A stretch of 64,000 nucleotides of DNA from Mermis nigrescens (GCA_036768485.1 JAVLUZ010000145.1:1126785-1190784), one strand, 5' to 3'. Shown: positions 32,665-61,954, numbered from the stretch's first letter. Made by a program: numbers and translations. Notes: generated by a model from the sequence alone, not told the origin.

Positions 32665-35394
32665 GAATTTTGTGCTCGTTCATTCAAATATTTACTCCGT
32701 CTGCCCACAGAATCTTGCTTGACATTAAATTGAATTATTCATGAAAAGTTTCCAAGAAAGAAACAAACAATTTCATTTTGTTCGGCTTAAACCCAGTATT
32801 AAGATATATAGCTAGAGCACTGTGAGGTAGACTAAATTATTTTTGTATGCTTCGTCCTGTCATATTTTTTCATGGACTTTTGTATGCTCGTGTTTGTATA
32901 AGTACAAATCGTTTTGTTCATATTATTAATATTAGACCATAACACACAGAAGAATTAACATGATTAGTACACAAAATTTAATAAGAAATATTGAACTCAA
33001 CTGAATGAGCTTTTTGATAAATCAAAGCCAAACATTAACAAAATTGGTAAAAGCTTTGAAAAATATCACATCACAACTATAACTTTCGATAATCTATTCC
33101 TAAATATTTCTTATAAAATCATACACAGAGAGCAAAATTTTTTATGGCCTGCAACAGATCATTGATTTCAGTCAAAGTAATGATGACGTAAATTCTAGAT
33201 AGGCATCTATCGATAATAATTAAATATTTTTATTATTATTTACCTAATTTTTTTATAGAATTGCTTACTGAATTCTTATTAAAGCATAAAAATCTAAATG
33301 ACTCGTTACAAGTTTTCTGATGTGCTTCATCAGCCAATTAGAATACAACAGTGGATATGGACTTCCTTCAGAGCAGTCAGATACAAAAGAATGAAAAGTA
33401 CAAAACACTAAATAAGGAAACTACGCATAAACAGATTCATAGAAAACATGAACGGATTAGCGGATTGAATTTAAAAAATGATTTGCCATATTTCTTAATT
33501 TGACAAATAGTCAAAATCTGTTACCAAACATATGAAGTGGCTTTTAATTACTAAACGCGTGGTATATTTCATTTAAACTCATTTGGCCGTACAAAGAGTT
33601 TTCAGATTGCATCGAACTTTCTGGAAAAGAATGGAGAAGGATTTAGACAGTCCAAATTTCTATGTCATTCAAAAGCGTCAATTTCTCTCAATAAAAAATT
33701 ATTTTATTATGCTTTTAAGTAGTTTTGAAATGTATGCCAATTTATTTCGGATATATGTGAAGACTACTGTAAATGCAGGCATAACCGGTTTGGGGTCAAC
33801 CGGAGAGGTTTGTTTGCTAAATCTCATTAGAAATGAAATAAATGCTGAAATACTATAAAAACTACCCTAGCTTACAGTTACTTGTCAATTTAAGGCACAT
33901 TTGCTGAAAATTTTAATTTGTCTCCATTTTAATTTAAATGTATTTTTTTTATTTTCGCTAGACAATTTTTTCCGCTTCTGGAGTCTAGATTCCTCCAAAC
34001 CCGAAGTGCAATTCTAGAAATCACTTCGTCGATCCGCCACTTTTTGAATCAGTGGGTCGGTTAACTGATGTTTACTTGTTATTATTTGCAGTTTGAGCTC
34101 AAGAGGATAGACAAACATGACTGATATCTTGCGTAAGCCAATTTGAAAATCGAATAGGTAGAAAAATTCGAAAAATTGTAAGTTTAGTGGAAGTGCAGTC
34201 ATTACCAAAAATTTTTGAGAATATTTTGTTCTTTCGATAAGCTAGTTGATTTTCATTGACTTTCCGTACATTTTCATGAGAATTTTTAATTAAATAATTT
34301 AAATTAGATTCGATTTTTGAATGATTTTTATCTTTAATTTCCATTTATTGATTTTCCATAGATTTATTATTTTATTATTTTACTCTTTATTACTCTTTTA
34401 AAAATTTTTTAGACAGCTTTCTGAAATAATTATTTGGTCAACTTTCGATAAATTACGAAAAGTGTCTATAATTTTCTAATTTACCGGCTTCCTCAAACAA
34501 TTTCAATTTCAATCGAACAGTGAATTTTCACAGGAAACCTGCAAGTCTATATATCTTATGTTTTTAAATGTTTGTTAATCTATTTAAATAAATCTATATT
34601 ATTATAATTTATAATCTAGACCGCGCGCACAACAAATGTTTTTCATTGATGCCTAAATAGTTTTCCTGCTGGCTTCGGTACATATAGTATCCCATATATC
34701 ACTTTAAAATTAATAAGTCTGTTAGACTCAGATCTAAGTTTTTATGTCCTCTTAATAAAAGTGGTATGGCACAAATTATTTGTCAATATGACTTTTAATG
34801 CCATACATAGCACACGTGCATTTCGAACGATATACTAATTGCTGAATTGTTAATTTTGTATTTTATGTTTTTATTTTGATTGATTTATTTATTACGCAAG
34901 TGCGCAGACAAGTGGTCAAAAATGTTGTCTTTGATGTAGGATCAGCAACTTATTAATCGCACGATAAGCTTGCAACAAAACAACAGCTAACATATTGGAT
35001 GAGTAACCGCGATCTCACGCAAACAAGCGTCGTCGGGGTTATTCTTATCGAAAATGAAACACCAGGAATTACACGATCATCGCATCCACATCAAATAATC
35101 CCTTTTTTTATCATCCGCAACGAACCCATCTTTATCAGCCGATGGACCTTGTTCTCCCCAGCTACGCAATCAGTTTATCAATATCATGAGCGAATTGTTT
35201 GTTATTAGTAAAGAAACTTTTCCAATATGCAACATTTCTTAATGAAACCCTGTCGCCGACCGACCGAATGACCGACCGCTCTTATCACCTTGATCGGCGG
35301 GGAAACAAAAAAATTAAGTTTTTAATTTAATCAACAAAGTTTATCTGTCTTTTTTTTAATCGAAACGTCATCGCGCCCGCTCTACCGAATCCAA
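32665..35394. other. AT-rich spacer before homothorax
   Basis: Very AT-rich, few repeats, no supported exon. A 91-codon frame at 33583-33858 opens at TTG and has no coding signature. An ATTAAA near 32725 could be a polyadenylation signal for the exon ending at 32664. Confidence 0.4.
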
Positions 35395-35530
35395 TTAACC
35401 AATCGAAACGAGGCGGCTTAGGCGATTGGTCGGTGGGCGTGGCCTCGTCTAGAGGTTCTCGAAACGAAAAGTCTTGTAGCGCGGATGACGGGCGGGCTCC
35501 GCCCCCGGGCTATACTACACGTCGTCTCAA
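35395..35530 (+). promoter_or_regulatory. hth: Candidate homothorax promoter: CCAAT and GC boxes
   Basis: A locally GC-rich patch holds a CCAAT box (35399-35403), an inverted CCAAT (ATTGG, 35425-35429), an Sp/KLF-type GC box (GGGCGTGGCC, 35435-35444) and a GC-rich run near 35490. It is free of the surrounding repeat families and lies about 2 kb before the first recognised homothorax exon. This is inference from motif clustering only. Confidence 0.35.
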
Positions 35531-35616
35531 ATTTGATAGATTTTATTGACGTTTCGTTGAAAAGCAGTACACTCGCATAGGTAGCTTAAGAGCTCGACAA
35601 AAGCGCAGCGTTATTA

Positions 35617-35634
35617 ATGCGCGTGTTCGGGCGG
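35617..35634 (+). CDS. hth: Candidate homothorax first coding exon (very short)
   Basis: ATG CGC GTG TTC GGG CGG is followed directly by the donor GTAATC, ending in phase 0, which is the phase exon 2 (starting at 37517) requires. Vertebrate Meis genes also begin with a tiny coding exon (Met-Ala-Gln). The residues here do not match that sequence, so this is only one candidate. Exon 2 has an in-frame TAG directly upstream of its splice site, so some upstream start exon must exist. Confidence 0.25.
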
Positions 35635-36597
35635 GTAATCTAACGGATGTCAATCAACGTCCTCCTATGGAATAACTCACCATAAAACATTATATTGATT
35701 GACGTGCGCCTGCTTTGCATAGAACTCCCAACAACCAGAGATGAACGATTAGCCAAAAGTACTAGTATTCGATTTTGGCTGTCATTCTTATTCTCATCAT
35801 TACATTATTATTATTATTGCGCTAGATTTTTTCCATCCGGTCACTTATCCATCTCTGTGATTCGGAAGTATCGGATTGCCTCGCCGTTAGGTCGTTTGCG
35901 TCGGATCGCATTCCCTTCTTCTTCCTCGCCCTCTTGATCGGCTAAAATAATTATAATGACATCTCAAAGGGTAGGCGAAAATTACCTATGTATGCGCATT
36001 TAGTATGACAGTATGATGCGCGTTTTAAAGGCGGGAAAAAAGACAAGAAATTAGTCGATGTCGAGTTCAATCAAAAATTGTGTGTCACTTACAGGGAAAT
36101 GGATATTTGCGTTGAGTTCCCCTGTGTGTGAGTGAACGCTTCATTTGAAAAATCACTACCATATATGTGCATACTAAGTGCGTATTGTGTTTTATATATT
36201 ACGTATTACATGCGAGTGAGTGAACGAAAGAGGGGAGTAGGTAATGAAAATTGAAGGATGATTGATGACCGGGCTGCCGCCCCGATTGATAGGGCCACGA
36301 AATGAATGGCCGATTTCGATGCCGATGAACCGAATGGCGCGCGGGACTTGTCAAAATGATTTCTTCTCACCGTCGCCGTTTTCTTTTCATTTTTGGCATA
36401 GGTACATGTACAAAATGCCCTTTAATCAATTTCATTACTCACTCTCGTTGTGGTCGTTTTGGCGTATCGGACGCCGCGATGGCCGAGTTTTGATTTTCTT
36501 TCAAAATATCACCCCAGGTTTTAAAAATATTAGACTAATGAGAGCTTATTCCCATTTTGAGTTATATTTTTGAGCGTTGGCTTCGGCGACGCGATTT

Positions 36598-36618
36598 AAT
36601 CAATCACGGTGATTGATT
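36598..36618. promoter_or_regulatory. Palindrome of two TGATTGATT half-sites
   Basis: Two perfect inverted TGATTGATT sequences flank a CGG centre. TGATTGAT fits the composite Pbx/Extradenticle-Hox consensus (TGATNNAT). It sits in non-repetitive DNA 0.9 kb before homothorax exon 2. Function is inferred from the motif alone. Confidence 0.4.
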
Positions 36619-36998
36619 GGGATCGTTTGATAATTTATTAGTAGGCGGCGCAATTGGCATTTGACATTGCGCCTGCTCAACAAAGGAATCTTTTCGTTAT
36701 AGTCAGTTAAAATGGCTGGATTGCGTATCAGGCTGTGACCTACTTTGTATATTTATGCTGTTTTTGTTAACAGCTTATGCGATTAAGTCAGTCGAGCAAG
36801 TAAGCGAGAGGCAGATTAAGCTAAACTTGTATGATTCTGTGGTTTCGACTGCTCTGCTGTTGGACAACTTAGCAAGCTTCACTGAAAGTTAGTGGGAACG
36901 AATGTTGCGCAGGTTTATAACGTGTGCATGCGTTTTGTCTATTATTTCATCAGGAATAAAAAGTTCCTCAATTTTCTAGTTTTTATGTGTGAATATTT

Positions 36999-37388
36999 TC
37001 AGGGGCGCAGCTGGCCTTATGAATTTGGGGGGACTAAAATTTTAAAGTCGAATATCTCAAAAGCTATTTGTAGATAGGCAAAAATAATTACGTTTTTGAG
37101 CTTTTCACAGCGATATCTACGCACTGAAAATTTTTTAGAAAATCGTACTTTATTCAAATTATATCAAAAAATTTGCTGTATGTAAATAAACAGACGCGAA
37201 ACGCTATGAGGTATTGGGTTTATTAGTTCAAAATTGTACTAAAATCTAGTCAAACGGACTTTCAGATGCGCTTTCAGAATTTTTCATTTTTTTCCTCTGG
37301 GGGACCCTTATAAAAAGTACTCGTAATTCCGAAGTTTTGGGGGCCTAGTTCACCCCCCCCCCGATCACCTCATAGCTATGCCACTGAA
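36999..37388. mobile_element. Family H repeat, uninterrupted copy
   Basis: A G-rich start (GGGGCGCAGCTGGCC), an AT-rich body and a C-rich end (a run of nine C, then GATCACCTCATAGC). Related to the split copy at 9285-10240. Short open frames inside are not genes. It ends 130 bases before homothorax exon 2. Confidence 0.6.
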
Positions 37389-37516
37389 TATTTTTGCGTC
37401 GTTCTAGCTTAGGCAGAAAATTCTTACTAGCTGATTTGTGAAAGCTATAATATCTTACGGATGCTGAATCCTTCATCAAATATAGAGATAACCGAATAAG
37501 CGACTTGTTCTTATAG

Positions 37517-55796
<18,280 letters not shown>

Positions 55797-56734
55797 TACC
55801 TCAATTATAAAAGAGATTTCTAATTTTTCAAAACGTGTTTATTATGAAGGCTCATCTTGGGCTATCATTCCCGATGCTTATTTAGGAAATAGAACACAAG
55901 TATTTGTATGTATGTACAGTGTATATACGCATGTTCAAATAAGCTATTTTAGAGTAAACTGGCGGAAATTATTTACAACGTGCTGTGCGAACCAGTATAG
56001 TCTGTTTCGCTCAGCTTTGAGGTTTTTAAAAAATTTGAAATGCGTACAAATGTGTTTACAAAATAGTTGTAATATTCTACAGTAAACCGAGTTACAGGGA
56101 AACTTGTGCTACTCTTAAGCCGCTTTACTGCATCAAGATTTTAAACCACTTTTGTAGCCTGATTCATGCGGTTTAAATTGAAGAGAAGACTCTAAATTTA
56201 ATTGAAACAGACTCTAGGTACCCCAACACAACTCCCCCTACAGGGATAACGACTTGTGGCTGAAAGGTGCGGTTTTTGAGGAAATTGTTATAAAGAGCAG
56301 TCTGCATCTCTTTTTTATATTTTTTATCTCTGTGCTAAAAATGAGCGTATACTCTTCACACCAGAAAAAATTATATTGCGAGAAACTACATTTTTTAAAT
56401 ATGGTTGTCATGATATAATTTTTTAAATTTTGAGTTCTACATTTCTTTACACTCAACGGTCAATAAGCCGATGAGCATGAAATAAGCCTTTTATTACTGT
56501 CTTTATCACCACAACACGTGGGCGTATAAGGGGGTTTTAGACCACCGGAAATCCGGGCAGACCCCTTATGAAGGTATTTTTGGCGTTTTGAAAGTTTCAC
56601 ACCGCCTGTTTATTTTAATTTTGTTAGGGAATTCGAAAATTTTAAAATAATTGTACTTTAAAGGCCCGTGCTCTCAAACCTCAAAGAGCAGTTCAATTTT
56701 GTTGCAAAAAATGATGAAAACTTTACACTCATAA

Positions 56735-57005
56735 CCATAGATGCAATGGCCGGCCTATGGAGTCTACTGGTTAGAAGACTAGCTAGTGAGCATTTGTGGG
56801 GTCAAAATGACCTGAAAACCTGTATAAAGCGTGAAAACTACATCGATCCACGGTTGCTGTTCAATTTTGAGCAATTATTAACAAAATTTTCGATTTTTGT
56901 TGATTTTTTGGCGGTTATTTTGTGTCGTTTTTCACTGAAAAATTCCCATTTTTCCATTATTCTAAAGGCCTGGACACCCCCACTCTATAAGTGCATGTCT
57001 GCACC
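56735..57005 (+). mobile_element. Family C element
   Basis: CATAGATGCAATGGCCGGCC start, TTGATTTTTTGGCGGTTATT middle, TCTATAAGTGCATGTCTG end. It faces the reverse copy at 57350. Confidence 0.68.
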
Positions 57006-57349
57006 TAGCTGTATTTGTTACAAGTTTTCATTCGCATGAAGTGCTAAAAAATCGCGAAATTCTAGCATTTTAAAAATTAAAAATTATTTTATAAACAAAT
57101 CTCGTGCTATTTAGCCGTCATTTGTTCGTTCGATATCTACCTTTGTAAATTTGTTTACATTGAATAACGAAGTTTCGTGAGAAAGTTACGTACTTGAGCT
57201 TTCTGTTAAATGGACTTCTACAAGGAAAAGTAGATTTCAGTCATTTGTTCAATTGCTCTCATTTCGAAATTTGTCAAGGCTAATGGATAGAGCGCAATTC
57301 AAAACAAATGAGAAATCAATTTTTCGGCACTTTTTTGGTTCTAACATTG

Positions 57350-57650
57350 TCACCACGTCCCGACCAGACAAGCAAATGGGGAAAGGTTGAGGTTTTGATC
57401 CCCAAGATGGAAAAATGGATATTTTATAGGGATAATGAGACAAAATGAGGGCCAAAAATGGTGGAAAATTGAAAATTTTCTTCAAAAATGTTCGAAATTG
57501 AACAGAAACTGTGAAATAACATAGATTTAACGCTATTTTAGCATATATGTCAGTTTTTGAGGTTATCCTGACCCAAAAAAGCTTAATTTTTGACCATCTT
57601 CAGATCGGTTGACCCTCCCCCAGATCGGTCATGCTGTGCATCTATGGTCC
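57350..57650 (-). mobile_element. Family C element, reverse
   Basis: CCCCAAGATGGAAAAATGG, AACAGAAACTGTGAAATAAC and GATCGGTCATGCTGTGCATC mark a good copy in opposite orientation to the one at 56735. Confidence 0.72.
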
Positions 57651-58203
57651 CACCGAACATCGCCACCATGAATCCTGCAGAATTGCCACCGCGTGTCTTG
57701 ATATACCTATTACTAGCGTGCGCACATCATTTAAAAAATATCGTGTTTCACTTTCAGAGACGATAATTATCTTTCTTTCACTGATAAGAAAAATCGCACA
57801 AAATCTTCTAATATTGATAAATGCAGTCCCGTTACATTATTATTTTGATTTTTTTATTTCATACCTATTGTAAAAATTTAATGTTGAAAACAATTTTTTC
57901 CCATTCTTGATGATGTGATATAAGCAAGTTGGTTTTTAACACCTAAACGAAAATCTCAAAAATTTGCAAGAAAATATAGGATTCGTATGTAGCTTTTTAA
58001 ATGTCTTGTTTGTTTTCATCTCAAGGAAGCCTCGTGGTACCTATTCTTTTTTAATTTTGCGATTATAATGCCTTTGTATTCAATTGAAATTTTCCATTTT
58101 GCAATCTCTGCAGACAAAAAATTATTTGTCATTTCATGTATGAATAACACGGCCGAATATTTATTTTTCCTGCAGCTGATCAATGTTTTTCGATTCAAAC
58201 TGC

Positions 58204-58262
58204 TTTATAATGGGCAAGATAAAAGGGCGTAACAGTAGAGCCTTGATCGTATTCGTTACATT
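58204..58262 (+). promoter_or_regulatory. TATA-like promoter of the Met-repeat gene
   Basis: GATAAAAGGG (58218-58227), with TTTATAAT just upstream, lies about 90 bases before the ATG, so a start near 58250 would leave a 60-base leader. A sharp TATA promoter would fit a strongly or tissue-specifically expressed secreted product. Inferred from motif and spacing. Confidence 0.35.
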
Positions 58263-58309
58263 GAGCTATCATAAACCCCGTTGCCTTTTCGTACAAACAC
58301 AGTGACAAG

Positions 58310-58402
58310 ATGAATTCCAAGCTATTGGTTATATTCCTAATATTTTCCGTTGCTTTTGCCATTCAATTTGCAAAATGCGAGTCAACCAACTTACAAACAT
58401 AT
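58310..58402 (+). CDS. Met-repeat gene exon 1: signal peptide
   Basis: The ATG (58310-58312) has an AAG context. The 31 codons MNSKLLVIFLIFSVAFA, IQFAKCESTNLQTY form a short basic N-region, a 13-residue hydrophobic core and a good cleavage site after AFA. The donor is GTATGA, phase 0. Ignoring the donor, the frame stops two codons later. Confidence 0.6.
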
Positions 58403-61400
58403 GTATGAATGGATGCCATTTTCACTATTTTCATACATATCCTTAGATTCAGTATAGGAGGCGTAAAAGATCTCTTGGCAAGCATGAGTTGCTCTGATCA
58501 GTAGACTTTGAAGCTAAATGGTGCAGAAAACAGAAAATTGAAATTTAGTAGGACTACAAATTTAACAGATGTAGATGCACAACATGGTCGGGACTGTGTA
58601 GTCAAACAGAGATTATAGCCAAAATGGTCTCAATAACTCGTATAAATGCTAAAAGAGCGCAAAAACTATGTCATTCATAGTTTCTGAACTTTTTGAAGCT
58701 CATTTAGACTATTTTCGATCTTTATAATTTTGTTGGTCTTTGTTTTGCCTTATTTCTGATTATTTGTGATTACTTATATTTATTTTATACAGGTCTGTGC
58801 TATTTATATTTTCATTTCGCCTTCCCTACACAACATACTCCCAGCCTGCATGTCTGCTTGCTTACACATTCATGTATGTATACGCCAAACTTTACACGCT
58901 CATTACAAGCTGAGTATTGAGTGTAAAGAAAACAAAAAACACCGGTAGCGAATTTTTTATCATCTTTTTAAAAAAACTACACCTCTCAGATGTGTCAGAT
59001 TATAGCTGTAAGGAGGGTAGACGTATATTTGGGGTACTCAAGTATATTATAGCTACCTAGGATATATGAGTAGGTATATGCAACTCACACCTGGGCGTGG
59101 GGGTTTGGGGGGTATGCACCCCCCCAGAAACCAAAATACCCCCCCCCAAAATCAAAATACCCCCCCAGAATTCAATTTTTGAAAATTTTTTCGTTTTTTA
59201 CGCAATTTTTTGATGCCAATGGATAGTGCTTGATGAGAAACGTCGAAAAATGGTGTTTTTATCGCCATACCACCATTTTTAAGGCCATTTTTCGACCTTC
59301 AAAAAAATCTTGCACCCCTCCCAGAATTTTCTTGCTGCCCACGTATGTATGCAACTTATCTACAATGCTATTCTGAGTCAAAATTTAAAAAATCTGTTAA
59401 CGTGTCAGATTACGCAGATATACATACGTACATGTACATACACGTTCACAATTTTTGTACCAGGTACACCTATTCGAGAATTGTCCAACAAATTTTGGAA
59501 GTAAAATTGAACTAACAAATTGAATCTACCCAAAATTGTGGATGTACGAGTATTTTTATCGAGGGTCCTCCAAAGAAAACATTGAAAATTAGATTCCAGC
59601 ACACTTTTGAGCTAAAGCTTTAAACATTCGGCCAGTTTTATTGCCTTTTGTCTTCCAAACAGTCCAAATCTGAACCTGTAAACCGTAAACTCAACCCGTA
59701 AATCCTACTAATGAAAAAGATAGGGAGAATGAAATAGTATTATAAGCATAGGTAACCACACACGGAGCCTGGACCATGATAAGCATAAGTAACCATACCC
59801 GGAGCCTGGGAGAAGCGGGAGAAATGGAGAAACCATGATAAGCATAGGTAACCACACCCGGAACTTGGGAGAAACGGGAGAAACGGCGAAACCATGATAA
59901 GCATAGGTAACCGCACCGGGAGCCTGGGAGAAACGGGAGAAACGGCGAAACCATGATAAGCATAGGTAACCGCACCCGGAACTTGGGAGAAACGGCGAAA
60001 CCATGATATGTAAAGCATAGGTAACCACCTCCGGAGCCTGGAAGAAACGGGAGAAACGGCGAAACCATGATAAGCATAGGTAACCACACCCGGAACTTGG
60101 GAGAAACAGAAACGGCGAAACCATGATAAGCATAGGTAACACACCCGGAACTTGGGAGAAACGGCGAAACCATGATATGTAAAGCATAGGTAACCACCTC
60201 CGGAGCCTGGAAGAAACGGGAGAAACGGCGAAACCGTGATAAGCATAGGTAACCACACCCGTAACTTGGGAGAAACGGGAGAAACGGCGAAACCATGATA
60301 AGCATAGGTAACCGCACCCGGAACTTGGGAGAAACGGCGAAACCATGATATGTAAAGCATAGGTAACCACCTCCGGAGCCTGGAAGAAACGGGAGAAACG
60401 GCGAAACCATGATAAGCATAGGTAACCACACGCGGAACTTTGGAGAAACGGCGATACCATGATATATAAGCACAGGTCCGCACCGGGAGCCTGTGAGAAA
60501 CGGAAGAAACGGCGATACCATGATAAGCATAGGTAACCACACCCGGAGCCTGGGAGAAACTGAGAGAAACGGCGAAACCATAATAAGCATAGGTAACCAC
60601 AACCGGAGAAACGTTTCTCCCATCGGGGGAAATTTTGATGGGATAAAGGTTTCTCCCACCGGGGAAACACTAGTAGGATTTACGGGTTGGCCCAATTATG
60701 TCTTCATTTTCTTTTCTATATTGTTTTTTGCGATGCATCCGAATTCAGAATAGAACAAGCTTAAAAATTTTCATCCGAATCGAGCTTGAATTGAATATTA
60801 AGAAACGACTCATGCGAATATTCTGAGCGACATATCTTTTGTAAACATACCACTAAAATAAAGCGGAATTTTTTTATTTTTCAAAATTTTTCTTGTGAGA
60901 GCTGTCTAAGAAACGCTAAGAAGTACCATTAGTCTTGCCTATTTCCTTTTCCGTTGTCGAGGCACCTGATTTCAAAATTTTCGTGCTTCCAATTTCAGAA
61001 TGTCAAACTCAATCCTGTGCCTGCTCACAAATTTGCGAAACATCGTTCGCGTATGTTCTTATTTTATTTCTTATTTTATTTCTTATTTTTCTTTTCTTTT
61101 TTTGCATTTTTTCTTATTTTTTCTTGTTCTTTAAATTCTTATTTTCTCTGTTTGTCAGGCGAAGCGGTCGACATCGGAGAAGTCGAAAACATGGCAATGA
61201 AGCGAGGAGCGAGAGCCGCCATGGAGAATGTTGTTGGTATGGATGGAATGGATCCGATGGCTCCCATGGATCCTATGGCTCCCATGGCTCCCATGGATCC
61301 TATGACTCGCATGGCTCGCATGGCTCCCATGGATCCTATGGCTCCCATGGCTCCCATGGATCCTATGACTCGCATGGCTCGCATGGCTCCCATGGATCCT

Positions 61401-61511
61401 ATGGCTCCCATGGCTCCCATGGATCCTATGACTCGCATGGCTCGCATGGCTCCCATGGATCCTATGGCTCCCATGGCTCCCATGGATCCTATGGCTCCCA
61501 TGGCTCCCTGA
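58310..61511 (+). CDS. Unrecognised secreted Met-Xaa-Pro repeat protein (3 exons)
   Basis: Exons 58310-58402, 60999-61050 and 61159-61511 join in frame to about 165 residues. Exon 1 is a classic signal peptide; exon 2 is short and basic; exon 3 ends in 30 uninterrupted Met-x-x triplets (MAP, MDP, MTR, MAR) organised as a 21-residue, 63-bp repeat. I know no family like it. Pro at every third residue favours a polyproline II helix, which would place Met along one face; MxxM spacing resembles the Met motifs of copper importers. Both ideas are inference. The 2.6 kb first intron carries repeats including a 59-bp minisatellite. It could alternatively be a fortuitous splice model over a satellite, but the signal peptide, TATA-like box, consensus splice sites and phases argue for a real gene. 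Confidence 0.6.
58565..58770 (+). mobile_element. Family C relic
   Basis: GTAGATGCACAACATGGTCG and CTATGTCATTCATAGTTTCT match the first half of the element; the right end has decayed. In intron 1 of the Met-repeat gene. Confidence 0.5.
58876..59062 (+). repeat. Array-end module, copy 2
   Basis: TTTACACGCTCATTACAAGC, GTATTGAGTGTAAAG, CCTCTCAGATGTGTCAG, TATAGCTGTAAGGAGGG and CTCAAGTATATTATAGC, about 80 percent like the 27386 copy. Confidence 0.75.
59090..59345 (+). mobile_element. Family A element (best preserved)
   Basis: It runs from CCTGGGCGTGGGGGTTTGG to TTTTCTTGCTGCCCACGTAT with long G and C homopolymers near the left end. It sits in intron 1 of the Met-repeat gene. Confidence 0.75.
59692..60689. 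mobile_element. TIR element carrying a 59-bp minisatellite
   Basis: AACCCGTAAATCCTACTA near the left end and its exact complement near the right end are 22-base inverted repeats with one mismatch. Between them lie about 15 units of roughly 59 bp (AAACCATGATAAGCATAGGT, then AACCACACCCGGAACTTGGG and AGAAACGGGAGAAACGGCG), some missing a GGGAGAAAC block. Open frames of up to 334 codons here are a by-product of the array. It lies in intron 1 of the Met-repeat gene. Confidence 0.75.
60999..61050 (+). CDS. Met-repeat gene exon 2
   Basis: The acceptor is CCAATTTCAG and the donor a full-consensus GTATGT. Seventeen codons plus one base encode NVKLNPVPAHKFAKHRS, a basic, presumably mature-protein N-terminal segment. 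The phases fit exon 1 (0) and exon 3 (1). Confidence 0.55.
61159..61511 (+). CDS. Met-repeat gene exon 3: 30 consecutive Met-x-x triplets
   Basis: The exon follows a 100-base pyrimidine-rich intron ending TTTGTCAG and runs to TGA at 61509-61511. It opens EAVDIGEVENMAMKRGAR, with a dibasic Lys-Arg site, and from 61239 reads Met at every third residue for 90 residues. The DNA unit is seven 9-mers of the type ATGGCTCCC/ATGGATCCT/ATGACTCGC, about 3.5 copies. Because the unit is a multiple of 9 bases, other frames are open too (Gly-Ser-His on plus, Met-Gly-Ala on minus). The Met frame is preferred because only it joins to exons 1 and 2 and begins with non-repeat coding sequence. Confidence 0.6.
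61239..61508 (+). repeat. 63-bp coding tandem repeat (seven 9-mers per unit)
   Basis: Thirty 9-base words of the form ATG-(GCT/GAT/ACT)-(CCC/CCT/CGC) in tandem; the higher-order unit is 63 bp. Units are almost identical at the DNA level, implying recent expansion or homogenisation. Confidence 0.9.
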
Positions 61512-61667
61512 GATGGTAGTCGATTGATCTGAAATAGAGAATCGATTTATTATTCTGTCGTCTTTTTTAAACACAAATTTCGTATTTGCACGAGTTATTA
61601 TTACCGATATATACTATTTTATACTTTTTGAGAAAAGCAAAATTATAACCAAATGTCACAGGTATAC

Positions 61668-61815
61668 ATGGGCGTGGAAGAGGTCTGGGATTCCCAGAAT
61701 CTGAGGGACTCCCCAAAAATCGATAGACCCCCAGAATTCAAGTTTTGGTGCTATTTTTAGTGGTTTTGCTTCATCGCATCCCATTCCCCCTCAGAATTCG
61801 GCTGCTGCCCATCTA
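61668..61815. mobile_element. G/C-ended short repeat
   Basis: It runs from ACATGGGCGTGGAAGAGG to GGCTGCTGCCCATCTAG: ATGGGC and GCCCAT ends as in family A, but the interior (AGACCCCCAGAATTCAAGTT, TTTAGTGGTTTTGC) is like 52890. Confidence 0.55.
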
Positions 61816-61954
61816 GAGGTCATAGGGCGTAATATCGTCTTTACTGACGTCTTATTGGAACAGGAAAGACGGTCGGGTAAGTGGTGCAGAATAAGGAATT
61901 TTCCATGCTGTGCAAGTGAATTTGAAAATAATTAACAACCTTCACCTTGCTTTG

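Noticed and set aside
32391..32708. Minus-strand 105-codon frame
   Set aside because: Antisense shadow of the coiled-coil exon; Ser/Cys/Leu-rich as expected for the reverse of a Lys/Glu/Gln-rich frame.
33583..33858. 91-codon frame
   Set aside because: Starts at TTG, AT-driven composition, no recognisable motif and no splice support.
36262..36573. 103-codon frame upstream of homothorax exon 2
   Set aside because: No similarity to Meis N-termini; the end does not join exon 2 at a donor in the needed phase.
59691..60695. Three overlapping long minus-strand open frames (286-334 codons)
   Set aside because: They are translations of the 59-bp minisatellite in all frames; repeat units without stops give long frames by chance, and no start context or splice signal supports them.
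61139..61574. Minus-strand and Gly-Ser-His plus-strand frames over the 63-bp array
   Set aside because: The unit length is a multiple of nine bases, so several frames are open. Only the Met frame has a coding lead-in and matching upstream exons.
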